A stretch of DNA of 64,000 nt, taken from positions 18,212-82,211 of the forward strand of contig JAAEAF010001100.1 of the NCBI GenBank assembly GCA_011037195.1. Direction: 5' to 3'. The position numbers were made by a program, and so were the translations under genes. This DNA comes from Triatoma infestans (lineage: Eukaryota; Arthropoda; Insecta; Hemiptera; Reduviidae). This document shows, piece after piece, positions 63,836 through 64,000 of this stretch (its first letter is position 1; each line of letters starts with the position of its first letter). The notes under the pieces were generated by a model. The model ran no database searches and had not been told where the DNA came from. It was given only the letters and a program-made list of their open reading frames with translations.

Positions 63836-64000
63836 TAATAGTAACGATAGTGATTTCATGAAGCTTACAATCCTTATTGAAATAGAGTCGTTTATCGAAA
63901 ATATTAATTGGCATACATGAAGTGACATGCTAAGATAGAAACTAGATGAAGGCGACTTATTAACAATAATAACAATAATACTTAGCATACATGATTTCAA

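Overview
The window is transposon-rich DNA from an animal, most likely an arthropod. It is AT-rich, with abundant microsatellites and no bacterial-style gene order or operons. Nearly all recognisable coding sequence belongs to retroelement families common in arthropods: I-, R1-, R4-, RTE-, Jockey- and CR1-like LINEs, a Penelope-like element with a GIY-YIG domain, BEL/Pao, Ty3/gypsy, tRNA-derived SINEs and a DDE transposase remnant. I find no convincing host protein gene, rRNA gene, functional tRNA gene or CRISPR array. Species cannot be fixed from the sequence.

Layout. 1-700 is a Jockey-like remnant. About 2250-10440 is one minus-strand LINE (endonuclease, reverse transcriptase, RNase H, C-terminal Cys/His finger) cut by two younger insertions. 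One is a 212-bp element carrying a hammerhead-ribozyme motif, flanked by a 14-bp duplication. The other is a 4.1-kb Penelope-like composite of two head-to-head copies, flanked by a 13-bp duplication. About 10470-15660 is a GC-rich, decayed BEL/Pao element, followed by a transposase remnant at 15935-16300. An R1-like LINE tail sits inside an older LINE at 18850-20790. An RTE fragment (23838-24665), an RNase H-bearing LINE (25990-27960) and Jockey, BEL and other LINE fragments (29572-32110) follow.

34493-39216 is a minus-strand Ty3/gypsy element with two ~158-bp LTRs, a 5-bp duplication (GTAGG) and a tRNA-Ser-type primer-binding site. It is broken internally by an inverted plus direct duplication of its own integrase region. 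41870-43250 holds LINE fragments. 44219-45981 is a tandem duplication ending in a tRNA-Glu-like SINE with a 15-bp duplication. 48950-50838 is a second copy of the LINE seen at 25990. 51082-57372 is an R4/Dong-like LINE bordered by TAA repeats and split by a nearly full-length two-ORF LINE (51541-55613). 58922-59760 is another LINE tail.

Four short sequence themes tie the window together. They are hammerhead-like motifs in or near Penelope-type ends, an unnamed dispersed repeat with embedded CA tracts (called DR1 here), a conserved short hairpin ending in AGATTTTT (HP1), and a tRNA-like SINE (S1). DR1 and HP1 make up much of the sequence that looks empty. The elements do not form a pathway. 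Their relation is nesting, which gives an insertion order: host LINE first, then the hammerhead element and the Penelope composite; R4 first, then the two-ORF LINE.
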